Shown here one piece after another: positions 50,044 to 57,577 of a DNA stretch of 64,000 nucleotides (the first letter of the stretch is position 1; each line of letters begins with the position of its first letter). The notes beneath the pieces were generated by a model that was given only the letters and a program-made list of their open reading frames with translations, had not been told where the DNA came from and ran no database searches. The stretch comes from Streptomyces sp. NBC_01275 (lineage in GTDB: Bacteria > Actinomycetota > Actinomycetes > Streptomycetales > Streptomycetaceae). Both the position numbers and the translations under genes were made by a program. Where the stretch lies: NCBI RefSeq assembly GCF_026340655.1, contig NZ_JAPEOZ010000001.1, positions 5,580,001-5,644,000 on the forward strand, written 5' to 3'.

Positions 50044-51342
50044 TCACTCTGCCGCGGACTTCTGCAGGTCCTCCTGCAGGTCCTTCAGTGCCTGCGCGCT
50101 GCTCTTGTCACCGGTCAGCGCCGCGTACGTTTCCTGCTGGATCGCCGATGACACATCGCCGTACTGCACGACCCGCGGACGCGGCACGGCGTTCAGGATC
50201 GACTTCTTCAACACCGGCAGGTACGGGTACTGCTTGACCAGTGCCTGGTCGTCGTACAGGGCCTGGTACGGCGGGGCGAGGGACGCGTCCTTGAGGAACG
50301 TGCTCGCGCTGTCCTGGCTGCTGAAGAACTTCATGAAGTCCAACGCCGTGGCCTTGTTCTTGGCGAAGGAGGACAGGGCCAGGTTGTGACCGCCCAGGCT
50401 GGAGGAGCCGGGTCCGTTCAGGCCGGGCAACGGCGCGACCGCGAACTTGCCCGCCACCTGGCTCTTCTGCGCCAGGGAGTACACGTACGGCCAGTTGCGC
50501 AGGAAGATCAGCTTGCCGTCCTGGAACGCCTGGCGGCCGTCTTCCTCCTGGTAGGTGATGGCCTCCTTGGGAATGGTCCCGTCCTTGACGGAGTCGACAA
50601 GGAAGTCCAGGCCCTTCTTCGCCTCGGGGGTGTCGACGTTCGGCTTGCCGTTCGCGTCGGTGACGACGCCGCCCGCGGAGTTCACGGCCTCGGAGAAGTT
50701 CACCGTCAGGCCCTCGTACTTCTGCAACTGTCCGGCGTAACAGGACATGTCCTCGGCCTCGGGCAGCTTCTTCACCTTGGCGCAGGCGGTCTTCATCTCG
50801 GCCCAGGTCGTCGGGGCCTCGGTGACGCCGGCCTTCTTGAGCAGATCGGTGCGGTAGTAGAGCACTCCGCCGTCCGAACTGGCCGGGACCGCGTACAGCC
50901 CATCGCGGTACTTCGCCGTTTCCACGACCGGCTTCAGCATCTCGTCCAGCGGGAACTGCTTCTCGGGCAGCTTGTCGACCCACTGGTGGGCAGCGAACTC
51001 AGAGGTCCACACGACGTCGAGGGAGAGCACCGTGTAGGCGTCGGACTTCGTCTCGGCGTTCTGGATCATTTGCTGCCGCTGAGAGTCCGCGTCCGTCGGG
51101 AGCTGGATGAAGGTGACCTTCTCCTTCGGGTGCAGCTTGTTCCAGCTGTCGATCACCTTCTGGACGACGCCCGAGCTGTCCTTGCCCGCCGCGTACGTGA
51201 TCGGGCCACGGCCCTCGAACGACGGGCTCTGGGACTGACCTGAGGAGCTGCCGCCGCCGGAAGAACCGCAGGCGGTGAGGGTGAGCCCGGCGGCGACAAG
51301 CGCGGCCGAGCACTGAAGGGCTCTGGTGGTTCTGGCGTTCAC
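50044..51342 (-). CDS. Extracellular sugar-binding lipoprotein (MalE/AglE-like)
   Basis: A 432-residue solute-binding lipoprotein. Signal peptide with lipobox LTAC (Cys25), then a Gly/Ser linker. The periplasmic-binding fold (type 1 sugar binding) has GPITYAAGKDSSGVVQKVID at the start, VLSLDVVWTSEFA, YAVPASSDGGVLYYRTDLL, and GGHNLALSSFAKNKATALDF near the end. GTG 51342 has AGGAGA 6 nt upstream. As first gene of the operon it captures alpha-glucosides such as maltose or maltodextrins; the exact sugar is inferred from the GH13 partner. Confidence 0.93.
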   Translation of the reverse strand: MNARTTRALQCSAALVAAGLTLTACGSSGGGSSSGQSQSPSFEGRGPITYAAGKDSSGVVQKVIDSWNKLHPKEKVTFIQLPTDADSQRQQMIQNAETKSDAYTVLSLDVVWTSEFAAHQWVDKLPEKQFPLDEMLKPVVETAKYRDGLYAVPASSDGGVLYYRTDLLKKAGVTEAPTTWAEMKTACAKVKKLPEAEDMSCYAGQLQKYEGLTVNFSEAVNSAGGVVTDANGKPNVDTPEAKKGLDFLVDSVKDGTIPKEAITYQEEDGRQAFQDGKLIFLRNWPYVYSLAQKSQVAGKFAVAPLPGLNGPGSSSLGGHNLALSSFAKNKATALDFMKFFSSQDSASTFLKDASLAPPYQALYDDQALVKQYPYLPVLKKSILNAVPRPRVVQYGDVSSAIQQETYAALTGDKSSAQALKDLQEDLQKSAAE

Positions 51343-51430
51343 TGTCTCTCCTGGACGTGCGGAACCGAAGTCTCGGCGGGGCGCCCTGTAGGGAGTAGCT
51401 ACCGAGATGACTCTGGGATGGCTCTGTTAT

Positions 51431-51667
51431 GAGACTGTGCTGTCACGGCATTTTGTTGATCAAAAACGCAGGTCAAAGCATCGAAGGGTGACTTCACGGC
51501 GACGACTTCGACTCCGCTGAGACAACGCTTGCACCGTAGGAGGACACTCAGGGGAAGTCAATGCGTAACTTCCCGGTAGCACGGAGAGAATTAGGTGAAG
51601 CGTGCAGCTTATGTACCGCCATAATGGGTCATAGTTCCCGCCTGAATAGTCGTGACAGCGCTGTCTC
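51431..51667. promoter_or_regulatory. Two 16-bp operator-like sites in the divergent sugar-operon promoter region
   Basis: GTGACAGCGCTGTCTC (51652-51667) contains the perfect palindrome GACAGCGCTGTC with the central CG of LacI-family operators. A second copy, GAGACTGTGCTGTCAC (51431-51446), is its reverse complement with 14 of 16 bases matching. One lies about 43 bp before the regulator start, the other about 90 bp before the binding-protein start. The 367-bp region 51343-51709 holds no gene and is AT-rich at 51445-51480. Confidence 0.75.
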
Positions 51668-51709
51668 GCAGGGTCTGGCAAGAGAGAGGATCTGTGCTAA
51701 CTTCCGCTC

Positions 51710-52771
51710 ATGCCGCCAGCTCAACGACTTCCGACGATGGCCGATGTCGCCGAACGGGCGGGGGTCTCCCCGTCCACCGTTTCGCGCACCCTGCGCGGTC
51801 TGACGTCCGTCTCACCGGATGTCCGTGACCGGGTCGAGCAGGCCGCCCGTGAGCTGAACTTCGCGGTCTCACGGCATGCCGCGAGCCTGGTCACCGGCAA
51901 GACCGGGGTCGTGGCGGTGCTGGTGCCCACGCTGGACTCGTGGTTCATGGGCTCGGCGCTGACGCGTCTGGGCCCGTTGCTGCGGGCGGCCGGCCTGGAG
52001 ATGAACGTCTACGTGATTCCCGACCTGGCCGAGCGCACCGCGTTCTTCGAACGTCTTCCGGCCCGGCGGAACGCCGACGCGCTGCTGGTGTTCTCCTTCG
52101 ATCTCACCGACGAGGAGAGCGCGCGGCTGGACGACCTCGGGATGCCGGTCATCTACGTCAGCCAGCATGTCGAGGGCCGGCCGAGCGTGTACGTCGACGA
52201 CGTGGCGGGGGCCTGCAAGGCCACCCGCCACCTGCTCAACCTCGGACACCGCCGGATCGCCTTCGCGCAGACGGTGGGAGCCCGCGGCTTCAGCTTCAGC
52301 TCCCGCGAGCGGCTGCTCGGCTACCGGCAGGCGCTCGCCGAGGCGGGCATCACCCTGGACGACGACCTCGTGGTCAGCATCCCGCCCCGCGACAAGCGCG
52401 GCACCATGGAGGCGGTCGGAAACCTGCTGAGCCTGCGGGAACCGCCCACAGCGATCTTCGCCGACGCGGACGAGCAGGCCGTCTCCGTCATCTGGACCCT
52501 GCGCAAGACGGGGATCGAGGTGCCCGAGCGGATGTCCGTCGTCGGTTTCGACGATCAGGACACGGCCGAGTGGTTCGACCTGTCCACGGTGGCCCAGTCA
52601 CCCTCGGACATGGGCCGTATCGCCGGCGAACTGGCCCTGAAGCTGATCGACGACTCCGAGGCGGACCCCACACAGCACGTCGTCCTGCCCACGGCGCTGA
52701 TCCCACGGGCCACCACGGCCCCGCCGCCCGGAGCTCACAGCGGGCAGGAGGCGCACAGCGATTCGCCGTAG
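51710..52771 (+). CDS. LacI-family transcriptional regulator
   Basis: A 353-residue repressor. The helix-turn-helix MADVAERAGVSPSTVSRTLR (10-29) is followed by the hinge helix region. The sugar-binding core has GKTGVVAVLVPTLDSWFMG, VSQHVEGRPSVYVDD, NLGHRRIAFAQT and MSVVGFDDQDTAEWF. It is divergent from the alpha-glucoside operon and probably represses both units through the two sites between them. The ATG at 51710 has no clear ribosome site, so a leaderless transcript or the ATG at 51737 is possible. Confidence 0.92.
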   Translation: MPPAQRLPTMADVAERAGVSPSTVSRTLRGLTSVSPDVRDRVEQAARELNFAVSRHAASLVTGKTGVVAVLVPTLDSWFMGSALTRLGPLLRAAGLEMNVYVIPDLAERTAFFERLPARRNADALLVFSFDLTDEESARLDDLGMPVIYVSQHVEGRPSVYVDDVAGACKATRHLLNLGHRRIAFAQTVGARGFSFSSRERLLGYRQALAEAGITLDDDLVVSIPPRDKRGTMEAVGNLLSLREPPTAIFADADEQAVSVIWTLRKTGIEVPERMSVVGFDDQDTAEWFDLSTVAQSPSDMGRIAGELALKLIDDSEADPTQHVVLPTALIPRATTAPPPGAHSGQEAHSDSP

Positions 52772-52993
52772 GACTGACGGCTCCCGCAGACACCCTCCTC
52801 ACGGCTTCGCCGATCGGTGGCAGCATCAGGTTCCTTGAGGCCGACAGCGATGAGCCGGGGAGTGTCCATGCCGCAGGGCTGCGGGCCAATGCGTCGACCG
52901 GACGGTGAATGCATCCAGCACATCCTGAGGGAGGACTCCGGCGATGGCTTGGCTTCGCCGACGGGCGGGACCTCCCGAGACAGCGCAGCTGCG

Positions 52994-53818
52994 TCAGGCC
53001 AGTTCTGCGACCAGGGCGCGAAGTGCGGGGACGAGTTCGGGATGGTCTCCACGCGACGCCGACTGCAGTAGCTCCGTGATGACGATGATCTGTGCGATGC
53101 GTCCGGGTTCCGTCTTGAGCACGGGAAAGGTTTCCCGCACGCGACGGGCGAATCCGGGGACGAGAAGCGAGTACGCCAGCAGCATGGCCGAGTCGTATCC
53201 GGCTGGTGCCTGGCCGAAGCCTTCCCAGTCGAGGAGGTAGGGGGTGGTGCTGGTGAGGTTGGCGGTGTGCAGGTCTCCGTGGGCTGTCCTCCAGTCCGTG
53301 ATCCGGGGGCCGGGGATGCCGAGGAAGCGGGGGACGCTGCGGTCCACCCACTCCTGGCGCACGGCCACGCGGTCCGTCGGGACCCTGCTCACGTAGTCCA
53401 GGTCCGCTCGGAGCGAGTCCCACCACGAGACCGGCGGATCGGGATCTGTGTGCAGGACTGGGCTCGGAGAGACGGCGGGTTCGGTGACGTACTGGTGCAG
53501 CTCCGCGCGGTAGGCGTGGCCGTCGCTGCTCGTGTCCGAGGTGTCGTACAGCAGTGGTTTGCGGACGTGCCGGTCGAACAGGGCGGCGGCCTGGCCGTTG
53601 CCCTGCCAGATCTTCCCGGCCGCCTTGTCCTCGGGTGTCGAGAGCAGCCTCAGCCAGCAGACTCCGCGGTCCGGGTGCTGGACGCGGCTGCTGAGGGTGC
53701 GGCCGTACCAGCCCCAGACCTCCGGACCGACGACCGTGGTGTTCAGCGTCTGCGCGGCCTGGACGAATGCTCGGTGCATGCGCTGTTGGTCGGCGGGGTC
53801 AGTCGGCGGCGAGTACAT
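52994..53818 (-). CDS. Aminoglycoside-phosphotransferase-fold kinase
   Basis: A 274-residue protein of the APH/choline-kinase fold. The catalytic loop is HGDLHTANLT (Asp182, Asn187) and the magnesium-binding segment LLDWEGFG (Asp197). The N-lobe is weakly conserved, with VCWLRLLSTPEDKAAGKIW possibly holding the ATP-site Lys. This fold phosphorylates small molecules, but also peptide Ser/Thr in class V lanthipeptide-type clusters. ATG 53818 lies 20 bp inside the aldo/keto reductase gene, so it is the last gene of the peptide-hydroxylase-reductase operon. Its substrate may be the small peptide (hypothesis) or a metabolite. Confidence 0.82.
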   Translation of the reverse strand: MYSPPTDPADQQRMHRAFVQAAQTLNTTVVGPEVWGWYGRTLSSRVQHPDRGVCWLRLLSTPEDKAAGKIWQGNGQAAALFDRHVRKPLLYDTSDTSSDGHAYRAELHQYVTEPAVSPSPVLHTDPDPPVSWWDSLRADLDYVSRVPTDRVAVRQEWVDRSVPRFLGIPGPRITDWRTAHGDLHTANLTSTTPYLLDWEGFGQAPAGYDSAMLLAYSLLVPGFARRVRETFPVLKTEPGRIAQIIVITELLQSASRGDHPELVPALRALVAELA

Positions 53819-54707
53819 CCAGCACCTTTCGCAGCGTGGGGACCGGGATGGCCGGGCTTCGCAGAGCCGTTTGTGCCTCGGCCCAGTGTGCCGGGGTGGA
53901 GGTGGAGAGCAGAATCCGCGTCACTCCCGGGCAGGAGGCCGTGGCGAGGAGACATGCCTGGGGGACGGTGAGATCCGGGCTGAGGAGTGCGGTGAGTTCG
54001 GGTGTGGCCAGGCGGGGAAGTTCCCCGCCGAACAGGGGTGCTGAGGCGTACACCTGCCATCCGAGTTCGGCTGCCTGAGCGATGGGACCATCTCCCTCCA
54101 GAGCCTGGGCGAACGCGGTGGCGGTGACGAGGGATACGGGCAGTTGGATGGCTCGCAGGTGGTGGTGTTCCGTGCCGGCGGCTTCGGCCGCCAGTTGGTG
54201 CAGGGAGAGGATGCTCAGGGCGCCGGTGTCGAAGCCGTCCCAGGTGGCGACGCCGTACGCGCTCAGGGTGCCTGCTGTCGCTTCTGCTTCCAGGGCGATG
54301 AAGGCGTCGCGCAGGGATTCGTACGGGTCGCCGTCGGTGCGCTCGGGGTTGTGGGCGAAGACGAGGTCCAGGTGGTCGCGGCCGAGTTCGGTGCGGTTGC
54401 GGGAGCACTGCCAGTGGACGTACGGGGTGCTCAGGCAGTGTCCGTGTTCGGCGGCATCGGTGGTGAGGGCTCCGTCGGTGACGGCGTCCTTGATGGCCCG
54501 GTCGGTGAGGAATCCGACCTTGGTGGAGACCGGGACGCGGTGCTGGGAGAGAACCTGGGCGAGTAGCGACTGGGCTTGTCCGTTGAGGTAGTTGGGCGCC
54601 GTGTCGATCCATGCGGTGGTCGGGTCGGTGGCTGCGCGGATGACGGCGTCGGACAGCGCGGACGGGTGGATGCGGTAGGTGCCCAGACCGAGAGATGGGA
54701 TCGTCAT
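53799..54707 (-). CDS. Aldo/keto reductase family protein
   Basis: A 302-residue TIM-barrel oxidoreductase. The catalytic tetrad is Asp35 and Tyr40 (WIDTAPNYLNG), Lys63 (STKVGFL) and His119 (LVFAHNPERT). It would use NADPH to reduce a carbonyl, or run in reverse. GGAG lies 8 nt before the ATG at 54707. The start overlaps the hydroxylase stop by ATGA and its 3' end overlaps the kinase gene by 20 bp, so all three are translated together. Confidence 0.9.
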   Translation of the reverse strand: MTIPSLGLGTYRIHPSALSDAVIRAATDPTTAWIDTAPNYLNGQAQSLLAQVLSQHRVPVSTKVGFLTDRAIKDAVTDGALTTDAAEHGHCLSTPYVHWQCSRNRTELGRDHLDLVFAHNPERTDGDPYESLRDAFIALEAEATAGTLSAYGVATWDGFDTGALSILSLHQLAAEAAGTEHHHLRAIQLPVSLVTATAFAQALEGDGPIAQAAELGWQVYASAPLFGGELPRLATPELTALLSPDLTVPQACLLATASCPGVTRILLSTSTPAHWAEAQTALRSPAIPVPTLRKVLDVLAAD

Positions 54708-55900
54708 CGTCGGTCTCCTCGCACCACTGCGGCTGCTTGGCCGTTCATCAGATCGGAGACGACGGCCGTCACGTCCGCGATGGGGATTCCGGTTGCCGCG
54801 ACCAGTTCGCCGACGGAGACGGTGCCGGGTGCGGCGGACGTCAGGCGCTGAAGCAGCGGCAGGGCCTCCTTGGCCAACTCCCATTCGTTGTCGCAGGCTC
54901 GGAAGATCACTCCGTCCCCGTCGGGCGCGGGGCTTATCTGCGCGCGACTGGTGGTCAACTGGATGTGGATGTCCGGGTCTGCGGGCAGTCCGGTGATGTG
55001 AGGAAGGCTTGGGCGGAGGCGGGTGAGGTCGGTGCTGTCGCGCATCGTCGTGTAGCGGCCGAGCAATCCGGGGTCCTCAAGGGCGGTGGTGACTTCCTTG
55101 CGCAGCCGTTCCAGGTACGTGGCCTGCTGCGCTGCGGTGGCGTGTACGGGCAGGTCTTCGCGCAGGACGTCGTGGCGGCGTAGGTCGTCGGCGAGCCAGG
55201 ACAGGAGTTGGGCGCCGGTGGTGGCCTGGATGCCGAAGGTGAGGTGGAGGGAGTGCTCGCCTTCGGAGGCGGCCACCGAGTGCCACCAGCCGCGCGGGAG
55301 ATAGAGCATGTCCCCTGGGTACAGGACCAGTTCCGCGACCGGTTCCTCCGGTGGAGGTTCGGGTTCGTCGGTGTCCTTGTACATGGGGGCGGTGCGTGTG
55401 GGGCCGTACAGCTTCCAGCGTTTGGCACCGTCAACCTGGATGACGACGACGTCGTGGTCGTCCCAGTGCACGCCGAAGCCCTCGCGCGCGGTGAAGGACG
55501 CATACAGGTTGGTCTGCACGCCGGTGCGCAGCCACTGCTCCAGTTCCATGGCGGCGCGGCCGATGGGTGGGTGGAGTTCGTCGACGGCGTCGATGACCAG
55601 GGAGGCACCCTCGGCGAGTCGGTCGTGCAGTTCGGTGGGGTGCAGGCGCTGCCAGACAGTGTGTCGGCGGGTGGTGACGGGAGCGGTGTAGCGGTGGGCG
55701 GGCAGCATCTCCCCGTCCGCAGAGAGGCGGAAGCGGGGCGGCTCCAGGCGGTGGGTCGCCAGGATGGTGTTCACGTCGTCCCAGGTGATCAGCTCACCCG
55801 GGTGTGGGATGGCGGCAGGGATGTGGCGGTAGCGGCGGTGGAGCACCTGGGCCAGGAATTCGTCCTGGCCCAGGTGAGCCGCCAGATTCAGCGGCGACAA
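54704..55900 (-). CDS. JmjC/cupin-fold Fe(II)/2-oxoglutarate hydroxylase (ROXA-like)
   Basis: A 398-residue oxygenase of the ribosomal-oxygenase/JmjC type. The facial triad is His145 and Asp147 (FGVHWDDHDVVVIQ) and His207 (LYLPRGWWHSVAAS). RWKLYGP between them matches the family's RWxLY pattern. The C-terminal third looks like a helical dimerisation region plus a winged helix, as in ROXA/YcfD, which hydroxylates arginine of ribosomal protein L16. I chose the TTG at 55900, with GGGAGGAG about 7 nt upstream. It follows the 47-residue peptide gene by 16 bp, which suggests that the peptide is its substrate. Confidence 0.85.
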   Translation of the reverse strand: MSPLNLAAHLGQDEFLAQVLHRRYRHIPAAIPHPGELITWDDVNTILATHRLEPPRFRLSADGEMLPAHRYTAPVTTRRHTVWQRLHPTELHDRLAEGASLVIDAVDELHPPIGRAAMELEQWLRTGVQTNLYASFTAREGFGVHWDDHDVVVIQVDGAKRWKLYGPTRTAPMYKDTDEPEPPPEEPVAELVLYPGDMLYLPRGWWHSVAASEGEHSLHLTFGIQATTGAQLLSWLADDLRRHDVLREDLPVHATAAQQATYLERLRKEVTTALEDPGLLGRYTTMRDSTDLTRLRPSLPHITGLPADPDIHIQLTTSRAQISPAPDGDGVIFRACDNEWELAKEALPLLQRLTSAAPGTVSVGELVAATGIPIADVTAVVSDLMNGQAAAVVRGDRR

Positions 55901-55916
55901 CGCTTCTCCTCCCGGA

Positions 55917-56060
55917 TCAGTCGTTGCCGTCGGTACGGCCGGTGCTGCCGCCGTCGGACGGGGTGACGCCCCGCTCGCGGGCGGCCTGGATGCGGCGACG
56001 TGCCTTGACCAACCCGGTCTGGGCCGGTCCGGTCGCCGGGGTGGTGGTGTCGTTCGGCAT
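55917..56060 (-). CDS. 47-residue peptide, candidate precursor of a modified peptide
   Basis: ATG 56060 is preceded by a near-perfect AGGAGGAGCA ribosome site, and the frame stops at 55917-55919. The peptide starts MPNDTTTPATGPAQTGLVK, has a basic amphipathic middle (KARRRIQAARERG, residues 19-31) and a hydrophilic end (SDGGSTGRTDGND). It has no signal or membrane segment and no cysteine. Ten Thr/Ser, several Asp/Asn and a cluster of Arg are potential sites for the kinase and hydroxylase encoded next to it. I do not recognise a family. It could instead be a small regulatory protein. Confidence 0.65.
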   Translation of the reverse strand: MPNDTTTPATGPAQTGLVKARRRIQAARERGVTPSDGGSTGRTDGND

Positions 56061-56353
56061 TGCTCCTCCTGGGGTTCGGGATGAAATGGCATTGCGGACC
56101 CGCCCCGGACGGCGCTCGACCTGTCCAGGGCTTGGGCGGTTGATCCGCCCGGGGCGGGGGCTTACGACCCGCCCCTGCCGGGGTTTCTCGGGTGGGGGAA
56201 CCTCTCGATCGGTTACGTCCGGCAGGGACGGGAATTCAGGGGTCGGCTGGGGCGGTGGAGACCGCAACGCCGATCACGAAGCTGCACGAGGCGGCGATCA
56301 GCGCGATCGGAAGCGGGCCGTGTAGCGCGCCAGTCGACTCACGACACGGCCTT
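56061..56353 (-). promoter_or_regulatory. Gap and probable promoter of the peptide operon
   Basis: This 293-bp region between the DUF7848 stop and the peptide gene has a short hairpin, GGGCGG-TTGAT-CCGCCC (56134-56150), and several CCCGCCCC/GGGGCGGG blocks that could terminate the upstream transcript. The peptide operon promoter is probably within 56061-56250. A 19-codon frame starting at a GTG that overlaps the DUF7848 stop is not convincing. Confidence 0.45.
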
Positions 56354-56590
56354 TCACGGCTTCCACCAGGCTCGCCATGGCCGGGTGATGATCTCCCGGT
56401 AGGTGTGGTGCGACGGGTTGCGGCCGCCGTGCCCGAACACCCAGTCCTGCGGTTCGGCGAAGTCGACGCTGGGCGGGGAGGTCTCGCCGCAGACGGCGCA
56501 TTGCATCGCGTACGTGGTCGGCTCCGCATCCGGCTCCCGGTCGGGCTGGATGGTCCACTCCACGTGGCAGATGACTGCGCGGGTATTCAC
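56354..56590 (-). CDS. DUF7848-type small zinc-ribbon-like protein
   Basis: A 78-residue protein with ICHVEWTIQPDREPDAEPTT, YAMQCAVCGETSP (CxxC), and NPSHHTYREIITRPWRAW at the end. I recall this pattern as the Streptomyces DUF7848 family; its function is unknown. The single CxxC and nearby His residues could bind zinc. GTG 56590 overlaps the upstream gene's stop by 4 nt. Confidence 0.8.
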   Translation of the reverse strand: MNTRAVICHVEWTIQPDREPDAEPTTYAMQCAVCGETSPPSVDFAEPQDWVFGHGGRNPSHHTYREIITRPWRAWWKP

Positions 56591-57042
56591 CGGCCTGCCT
56601 CTTCGAACTTGGTCTGTCTGCGACCGGCGCCGGAGGGATCCTCCTGGCCGGCGAGGACGTATGGGTGGGACAGCGCGGCGCGGAGGGTGTCGGCGTCTGT
56701 GAGGGTGTTGTCGTCGGGCAGTTCGCACCAGCCGCCGAACCAGTCGTCCATCAGCTCCAGGCCAGGGGCCACCAGCCAAGAGTTGCTGGAGAGATGCCGC
56801 ACGGGCAGGTCGTCCCAACTGCCGAGGGTGCCGGTCCTGATCGCGTAGTAGAGGCGTTCGTTGGGCTTGTCGTACAGCACAGGGCCGATCGTCGCGCCGG
56901 TGGCGCGGAGGTGAGCCAAGGCCAGGAGGCCGATGTCCGCAGGGATCCGTACGAGGTCCCAGCAGTCGCCGACTTGGAGCAGGCGCAGTCCGGGCACATC
57001 GTTGACCATGAGGGCGCTCCGCAGCGCTTCGCGTAGGAACAT
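56587..57042 (-). CDS. Small prim-pol-like (bifunctional DNA primase/polymerase-like) protein
   Basis: A 151-residue protein. The segment CWDLVRIPADIGLLALAHLR, then ATIGPVLYDKPNERLYYAIRTG, and HLSSNSWLVAPGLE resembles the C-terminal part of actinobacterial bifunctional primase/polymerase N-domains. The usual catalytic acidic residues are not evident, so enzymatic activity is doubtful. AAGGAGG lies 6 nt before the ATG at 57042, whose A is shared with the upstream stop (TGATG). It belongs to an operon with the resolvase-like and DUF7848 genes. Confidence 0.6.
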   Translation of the reverse strand: MFLREALRSALMVNDVPGLRLLQVGDCWDLVRIPADIGLLALAHLRATGATIGPVLYDKPNERLYYAIRTGTLGSWDDLPVRHLSSNSWLVAPGLELMDDWFGGWCELPDDNTLTDADTLRAALSHPYVLAGQEDPSGAGRRQTKFEEAGR

Positions 57043-57464
57043 CACGTGCCTCCTTGCCGTTGGAGGTCGGAACTCGCGCCGAGCGAAGGCGCAGGACCAG
57101 TGGTCGCCCTGGTGGAACGGACCACGATCAGACGGGTGCTGGTCGCGGCCATCTGCCGCTTCCGCTCGCTGGCGGTGCGCTTGGGGCCGAGGTGGCTGAG
57201 GACGGGGATCACGGTGCCGTAGGTGTCGGGGAGTTCGAGGGCGTCGAGGAGGCCGACGAAGGCGGGGGAGCGGACGGTTACGGTCGCTTCGCGGTCGGTG
57301 AACACCCCGCACAGGGTCAGTTCGTGCCGTCGGCAGTACTCGGTGAGGCAGTCGACCAACGCCGCGTGGCGGGCCTGTCCACCGGTGACGTGGCGTATGT
57401 AGCCGAAGACGTGTGGGCCGGTGACCGGGCGGCGTTCCGTGATGAGTTCCTCGTCCATGCCCAT
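57042..57464 (-). CDS. Serine-recombinase-like protein lacking the catalytic serine
   Basis: A 140-residue protein resembling the N-terminal resolvase domain: FGYIRHVTGGQARHAALVDC corresponds to the YxRVSxxxQ start, VFTDREATVTVRSPAFVGLLDAL to the SG...RPxFxxLL region, and VIPVLSHLGPKRTASERKR to the later strand and helix. The nucleophilic Ser position is occupied by His-Val-Thr, so strand exchange is unlikely. There is no DNA-binding domain beyond a basic tail. Start uncertain (57464, 57458 or TTG 57476). Confidence 0.6.
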   Translation of the reverse strand: MGMDEELITERRPVTGPHVFGYIRHVTGGQARHAALVDCLTEYCRRHELTLCGVFTDREATVTVRSPAFVGLLDALELPDTYGTVIPVLSHLGPKRTASERKRQMAATSTRLIVVRSTRATTGPAPSLGASSDLQRQGGT

Positions 57465-57502
57465 AGCGTCGGCCAACGCGAACGGCCTCGAAATGGCCTG
57501 CT

Positions 57503-57524
57503 GTTGTACTTCCGTTGCACTTCC
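57503..57524. promoter_or_regulatory. 11-bp direct repeats in the XRE divergent promoter
   Basis: GTTGTACTTCC and GTTGCACTTCC lie head to tail in the 113-bp region between the resolvase-like gene and the XRE/TPR gene. GTCAC...GTGAC (57536-57562) follows. Position and form suggest binding sites for the adjacent regulator. Confidence 0.45.
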
Positions 57525-57577
57525 CGCCCCTCGCCGTCACGGAGGGTGCTTACATACGTGACAGAGGGAGGTCAGCC

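Noticed and set aside
56298..56357. 19-codon frame overlapping the DUF7848 stop as a leader peptide
   Set aside because: Only a GTG overlap supports it; there is no independent ribosome site or family.
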